In this document: piece after piece, positions 14,154 through 17,313 of the stretch
Numbering within the stretch: the first letter of the stretch is position 1
How the letters are laid out: the number at the start of each line of letters is the position of its first letter
Assembly: GCA_050260375.1 (NCBI GenBank)
Contig: JBLNCA010000028.1
Coordinates: forward strand, 1-17,313
Direction: 5' to 3'
Length of the DNA stretch: 17,313 bases
DNA from: DTFZ01 sp050260375
GTDB taxonomy: Bacteria; Bacillota; Clostridia; Christensenellales; SZUA-584
Made by a program: the position numbers and the translations under genes
The notes under the pieces: generated by a model
The model's input: the letters and a program-made list of their open reading frames with translations, nothing else
Told to the model about the DNA's origin: nothing
Databases searched by the model: none

Positions 14154-14950
14154 CTAAGCGCCTTCCAGCCATTTTTTCTGTGCGGCGCTCCAGCGGCCGT
14201 GCAGCAGGCTTGCCACCCACGTTCCGGGCACGAGCCTGCCCGTGACGCTCAGAATCCGGTTAAGCGCGCCGGGTATATATACGCGCCTGCCATGCAGCGC
14301 TCTTGTTATCGTGCGGCGCGCCACCTTTTCCAGCTTGTTGGCGGTGACGCTGCCCCAGAACCCTTGGGACGTTATTCCCGCTATGGCTTCCTTGGTGGCG
14401 GCAAGGCCTCCCGGGCAAAGCGCGAGCACCTTTACGTTGTCGTCTTTGAGCTTTTGGCCCAGCGCTATCGAAAAATCGAATAAAAACCGCTTCGACGCGG
14501 CGTACGTGGCCTTTAAGGGTATCGGGTACATAGACGCGAGGCTGGATACGTTGACTATATACAGCGGCACATCTTTAGGTTTTCTCTCGAGCGCGGCGTG
14601 AGTTAAGCGCAGCGTAGCCGCTATGTTGAGCTGCACTATGTCGTCTATGCGCCGCCGCTCGCGCCCTGAAAAGCTGCCTTCAAGGTCGACGCCCGCGATA
14701 TTCAGCAGCATGCGGGGGATTATGCCGAAAGAGTCCATATGCGCAAGCATAGCGTCCATGAAACGGGGTCCGTAAGGTCGCACGCCTTTATATGCACGTC
14801 CACGCCGTAACGCCTCGTTATGCCTTCCTTTATGTTAACAAGAGCCGCTTCGCTTATATCAGTGAGGTACAGGCTGTAGCCGCGCCGCGCGCATTCGCAA
14901 GCAATCGCGCGCCCGAGGCCTCCCGCCGCGCCAGTAACGAGTGCTGTCAT
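14154..14950 (-). pseudogene. Short-chain dehydrogenase/reductase, one -1 frameshift
   Basis: The N-terminal frame from ATG 14950 reads MTALVTGAAGGLGRAIA, the SDR nucleotide-binding motif TGxxxGxG, and runs through DLTDP. At a C4 run on the coding strand (14768-14765) it must slip -1 to continue as RFMDAMLAHMDSFG..LLNIAGVD. The second frame holds the NxAG-equivalent NIAG, the catalytic Ser (IVNVSSLAS), Tyr-X-X-X-Lys (ATYAASK) and the CPGG turn. Repaired, it is about 265 residues, normal for SDRs, with a C-terminal membrane-like extension (KVARRTITRALHGRRVYIPG) seen in DHRS7-type homologues. Its ATG overlaps the TGA of the next SDR gene. It may be sequencing error or a true lesion. The substrate is unknown. 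Confidence 0.75.
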
Positions 14951-15804
14951 CTGCCATTATCTCCTCCGCCGAACGTTATGCCGCAGAGCCTTTCGCTTAG
15001 CTCGAACAGCCGCTTTCCGTACTCCGGGTTGTCAGCGCGCTTATCGTAGCGGCACGCGCGCTTATCGCGAAAATACAGCCCGACGGGTTCGTTTTCGCAG
15101 AGGTATACGTACGTCTGCGCGGCCTTTTCGGGCATTGCGCCTCTGCGCCTTCGCAATTCCCAAAACGCCTTCGTTATGCCGCCCGTCTGCTTGGAGCCTA
15201 TGCCGGTGTTCACAAGGCCGGGGTCGGCCACATACGCGCGCACGCCCTCTTTGCGGTACCAGCGGTTGAACTCGCAGGCGAACAGCACCTGCGCGAATTT
15301 TGACTGTTTATACGCGCTGAGCGGGTTGTAACGCTTCTCCAGCATTATGTCGTTCCAGCGCATCTTCGCGTGCTTGTGCGAGTTGCTGCACGTCAGTATC
15401 ACTTTGCCGCCCGCGGCTTTCAGGTACTTGAGCAGCCGGTGCGTGAGCAAAAAGCCCGCGAGGTAGTTGAGTGCGAACTGCAGCTCGTATCCCTGCTCGG
15501 TGGTCGTGTACCAGTTTCTTACGCCGCCCGCGTTGCTTATAAACGCGTCGAGCCTGCCGCCGTACTCGTCGAGCATTGAACACAACTCGTCAGCGGCGCG
15601 GTTTACGCAGCTCTGCTGGGCGAGGTCGGCGCATACGAACGCAATATCGGCGCCCGGCACGGCTTTTTTCAGTTCCGCCAAAGCCTCGTCGCTGTGATCT
15701 TTTGTGCGGCCTACGCCTATAATGCGCCAGCCGCGCTCCAACAGCGCTTTCGCGGCTGCGTAGCCTATGCCCGACGTAGCGCCGGTAATAACCGCTGTCT
15801 TCAT
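14947..15804 (-). CDS. Short-chain dehydrogenase/reductase (retinol dehydrogenase-like)
   Basis: 285 residues, with a perfect AGGAGGTG at 15816-15809 before the ATG. The cofactor motif TGATSGIG is at 7-14, NAGG at 91-94, the catalytic Ser in LTCSNSH (140), Tyr165-X-X-X-Lys169 in SAYKQSK, and the VADPGLVNT turn near 192. It is a classical NAD(P)-dependent SDR, closest in layout to retinol-dehydrogenase and protochlorophyllide-reductase-like proteins. The real substrate cannot be told. The start overlaps the stop of the DUF4097-like gene (ATGA), and its own stop overlaps the next SDR gene in the same way, so the operon is translationally coupled. Confidence 0.85.
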   Translation of the reverse strand: MKTAVITGATSGIGYAAAKALLERGWRIIGVGRTKDHSDEALAELKKAVPGADIAFVCADLAQQSCVNRAADELCSMLDEYGGRLDAFISNAGGVRNWYTTTEQGYELQFALNYLAGFLLTHRLLKYLKAAGGKVILTCSNSHKHAKMRWNDIMLEKRYNPLSAYKQSKFAQVLFACEFNRWYRKEGVRAYVADPGLVNTGIGSKQTGGITKAFWELRRRRGAMPEKAAQTYVYLCENEPVGLYFRDKRACRYDKRADNPEYGKRLFELSERLCGITFGGGDNGR

Positions 15805-16214
15805 TTCGCACCTCCTGTATGCTGCTCAAAGTAATCTTCCGGGACGTATATCGTTAGTCTCAGCTCGTACGGCTGGGGGAAAAACCCTAAGAAATTGTCA
15901 GGGAACGGCGTTTCGGCTATATGCAGCGCTCCGTCCTGTACGCTGAAGCTAAGCATTGCGTCGAGGTCTATAGGCTCGGGGCGCCACGCTTTGGCGTATG
16001 CGTTCACGCTGGAGCCGTTCTTCGACGGCAGCAGCGTTATATCGCGGTGCGGTCCTGAAAGCTCTATTGATTCAAACGGCTCCGTTATCGCATACGCCTT
16101 TTCGGCTTCGCGGGACATCAAAGTACCGGTGCCTATTATTACGCCCAGCGTCGCCGCGCAGCCGATAAAGCCTATCGCTAGGCCTATCCACAAGAGCTTC
16201 GTCTTACTGTTCAT
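15801..16214 (-). CDS. Short DUF4097-like membrane-anchored protein
   Basis: 137 residues, GAAGGAAG eight bases before the ATG. One membrane helix (about 8-30) is followed by an external beta-rich segment with FESIELSGPHRDITLLPS and LTIYVPEDYFEQ, the opening strands of DUF4097/adhesin-type repeats. Full-length relatives go on for another hundred or more residues of beta-helix. Here the frame stops right after YVPEDYFEQ, and its last codons form the ribosome binding site of the SDR gene. It is therefore probably shortened by a deletion that fused the operon. Neighbours PadR and DUF1700 are the standard partners of DUF4097. The function is unknown, with a presumed envelope role. Confidence 0.65.
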   Translation of the reverse strand: MNSKTKLLWIGLAIGFIGCAATLGVIIGTGTLMSREAEKAYAITEPFESIELSGPHRDITLLPSKNGSSVNAYAKAWRPEPIDLDAMLSFSVQDGALHIAETPFPDNFLGFFPQPYELRLTIYVPEDYFEQHTGGAK

Positions 16215-16215
16215 T

Positions 16216-16473
16216 TTATATGCTTCCTTCCGGAGAGGACTTGCGCATGCGCATCATTTTTTGCGCGGCCAGCGGCAGCCTTACAATAGTCAGCTTCCAA
16301 AGCGCGAGCAAGCGCGGGCCGCCGAGCTCTGAGGCTATCTCCTGTTCGCTCTTGCCCGACTCTATGCCTATCTCGAAATGTTCGCGGAAGTCCTTAAGTA
16401 TTTCTTCCTTTTCGTCCGCCCGCATGTGTTTCAGCGATGCGGAAAACACGGCTAAAAACTCATTCATCTTCAT
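16216..16473 (-). CDS. Short DUF1700-like protein
   Basis: 85 residues (79 if the second ATG at 16467 is used). The N-terminal helical part, with KEEILKDFREHFEIGIESGK and SEQEIASELGGPR, is the DUF1700 signature. Typical members add several membrane helices after this. Here only a short amphipathic, basic end (LPLAAQKMMRMRKSSP) follows and no membrane helix is present, so it looks truncated. The start lies inside the end of the padR gene (8-14 nt overlap), and the stop is next to the DUF4097-like start. In known operons DUF1700 proteins accompany a PadR regulator and DUF4097. Their biochemical role is undefined. Confidence 0.7.
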   Translation of the reverse strand: MKMNEFLAVFSASLKHMRADEKEEILKDFREHFEIGIESGKSEQEIASELGGPRLLALWKLTIVRLPLAAQKMMRMRKSSPEGSI

Positions 16474-16777
16474 CTTCCATGAGCTTGGCTACAGCGCCCG
16501 TAAATTCAAGCCAGTCGGCGCGAAGCTCGCGCTCCGCAAGCCTGCCCTTTTCGGTAAGCGTATAGTATTTTCTCGGAGGGCCGCCCGACGCGTCCGAAAG
16601 ATACGTATCGCAGTAGCCGTCCGCTTTGAGCTTCCGCAAAAGCGGATACAGCGTGCCCTGCGCTATCTGTATCGTCCGCGATATCTTCTCCGCGAGCTCG
16701 TAGCCGTACGCGTCGCGCTTTTTCAGCTGAGTAAGCACGCACATCTCGAGCACGCCTTTTTTGAACTGCGCGTTCAT
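16460..16777 (-). CDS. PadR family transcriptional regulator
   Basis: 105 residues, AAGGAGA five bases before the ATG. Winged helix-turn-helix layout: GVLEMCVLTQLKKRDAYGYEL (8-28), recognition region TIQIAQGTLYPLLRKLKADGY (35-55), wing with GGPPRKYYTLTEKG (65-78), and a C-terminal dimerisation helix ending MEDEDE. This is the compact class of PadR repressors, which often control their own operon and respond to small molecules or envelope stress. It is first in a five-gene minus-strand operon. A palindrome over the predicted transcription start (16801-16825) is a probable autoregulatory operator. Confidence 0.9.
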   Translation of the reverse strand: MNAQFKKGVLEMCVLTQLKKRDAYGYELAEKISRTIQIAQGTLYPLLRKLKADGYCDTYLSDASGGPPRKYYTLTEKGRLAERELRADWLEFTGAVAKLMEDEDE

Positions 16778-16800
16778 TGCGTCTCCTTGTGATTATTGTC

Positions 16801-16825
16801 CACTACTATATTTTATTCAGTAGTG
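16801..16825 (-). promoter_or_regulatory. Probable PadR operator
   Basis: CACTACT (16801-16807) and AGTAGTG (16819-16825) are perfect inverted half-sites 11 bp apart. The palindrome covers the predicted start of transcription, placed for repression by PadR. The binding is inferred from position and symmetry only. Confidence 0.5.
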
Positions 16826-16830
16826 AATAG

Positions 16831-16859
16831 AATATAACACATCGGCGTTTGAAATGCAA
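16831..16859 (-). promoter_or_regulatory. Possible promoter of the PadR operon
   Basis: On the minus strand TTGCAT (16859-16854), a 17-nt spacer and TATATT (16836-16831) lie just upstream of the palindrome. The -10 box is good and the -35 box is weak. Confidence 0.4.
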
Positions 16860-17022
16860 GGGGTATTATGAAAATTTGGAAAGGTTTAAAAGATGCAAAG
16901 GAAAAAGGGGCGGGCGCAAAGGACGCCCAACGATAGAAAAAAACATTGGCGTGTGTAGGGGCGACCTTTGACCGCCAAGAAACGGAGTGCGCAAGAAGGC
17001 GAATGCAGAGATGTGCTACTAA

Positions 17023-17098
17023 TGTCATTCCGAGCCTGCGAGGAATCTTAAACCTGGCTGTTTTTCGAAAGATTCGTTACTCGCGTTCTGAATCATCA
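17023..17098. repeat. TGTCATTC-type dispersed inverted repeat
   Basis: TGTCATTCCGAG..GAGGAATCTT at the left is mirrored by AAGATTCGTTACTCGCG..TCTGAATCATCA at the right, forming an imperfect long hairpin. This resembles a dispersed clostridial repeat family. No gene is seen between 16778 and 17313. Short GC-rich palindromes (GGGCG/CGCCC, about 16911-16928) also occur there. Confidence 0.5.
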
Positions 17099-17219
17099 TG
17101 TGCTATACGCACCACAATAAACGAAAACAACTTCCATCTATGCACTATCCGGCTATAATGGAGATATGGCAAGAGTTCGCATGTCATTGTCACATTGAGG
17201 TCGACTCTGAATCTGAAAT

Positions 17220-17308
17220 TACCCCTGCTGCAGCACCACTCTTTGTCCATTAAGGACGTATAGCAATGTAGCTATTATTGCAGGGGTAGCGCCATATATA
17301 TTATGGCG
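17220..17308. other. Possible structured element: three-way-junction-like fold plus hairpin
   Basis: A perfect 9-bp outer helix (TACCCCTGC at 17220-17228 with GCAGGGGTA at 17280-17288) encloses two small hairpins: GTCC/GGAC (17245-17257) and ATAGC/GCTAT (17260-17275). It is followed directly by CGCCATA/TATGGCG (17290-17308). No T-tract follows, so it is not a classic terminator. It matches no riboswitch class I know. It could be a leader RNA for a gene beyond the edge, or a repeat element. Confidence 0.35.
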
Positions 17309-17313
17309 TTATG

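Overview
The window looks like a chromosomal segment of an anaerobic member of the Bacillota (Clostridia-like). Evidence: strong AGGAGG-type ribosome binding sites, a LytR-CpsA-Psr wall protein, PadR/DUF1700/DUF4097 genes, SatD and DUF3307 genes, a DUF421 (YetF) remnant, and many short palindromic intergenic repeats. No rRNA, intact tRNA or CRISPR array was seen. The species cannot be named from the sequence alone.

Left part (1 to about 7,750), visibly AT-rich and damaged. It opens with the end of an IS3-family element (IS407-like) that has cut off the 5' part of a PD-(D/E)XK nuclease-type gene. Next come a ketopantoate-reductase-like gene and a DUF6064 membrane protein gene as a pair, a truncated convergent yetF, and a small hypothetical gene. 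A compact cytochrome c locus follows: a 31-codon Cys-rich micro-ORF ending exactly where a seven-heme cytochrome gene begins, then a CcmF-type heme lyase gene broken by two -1 frameshifts. A diiron ferritin-like gene, possibly sporulation-controlled, closes this part.

Middle (about 7,750 to 11,300), GC-richer and well ordered on the + strand: flavodoxin, SatD, a DUF3307 membrane protein and an esterase, then a 35-codon basic ORF and a strong terminator. Between satD and the DUF3307 gene lie two abutting tandem arrays. One has four copies of a 14-nt dyad at an exact 29-nt period. The other has three 40-42-nt hairpin units, with one compensatory base-pair change, and ends at the ribosome binding site of the DUF3307 gene.

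Right part (11,300 to 17,313), mainly minus strand: a GNAT acetyltransferase, a 616-nt gene-free stretch with a composite repeat, an LCP-family wall-polymer ligase with a recognisable promoter, and a tightly overlapping operon of PadR regulator, short DUF1700, short DUF4097 and two SDR oxidoreductases (the last frameshifted). A palindrome at the predicted PadR start site suggests autorepression. The right edge has a TGTCATTC-type inverted-repeat element and an unexplained fold resembling a three-way junction.

Most noteworthy: the micro-ORF/heptaheme cytochrome/CcmF locus, the double hairpin array between satD and the DUF3307 gene, the reuse of the array's GGGGTCCCC module elsewhere, and three frameshifts that are all -1 at short homopolymers, which may be sequencing errors rather than gene decay.
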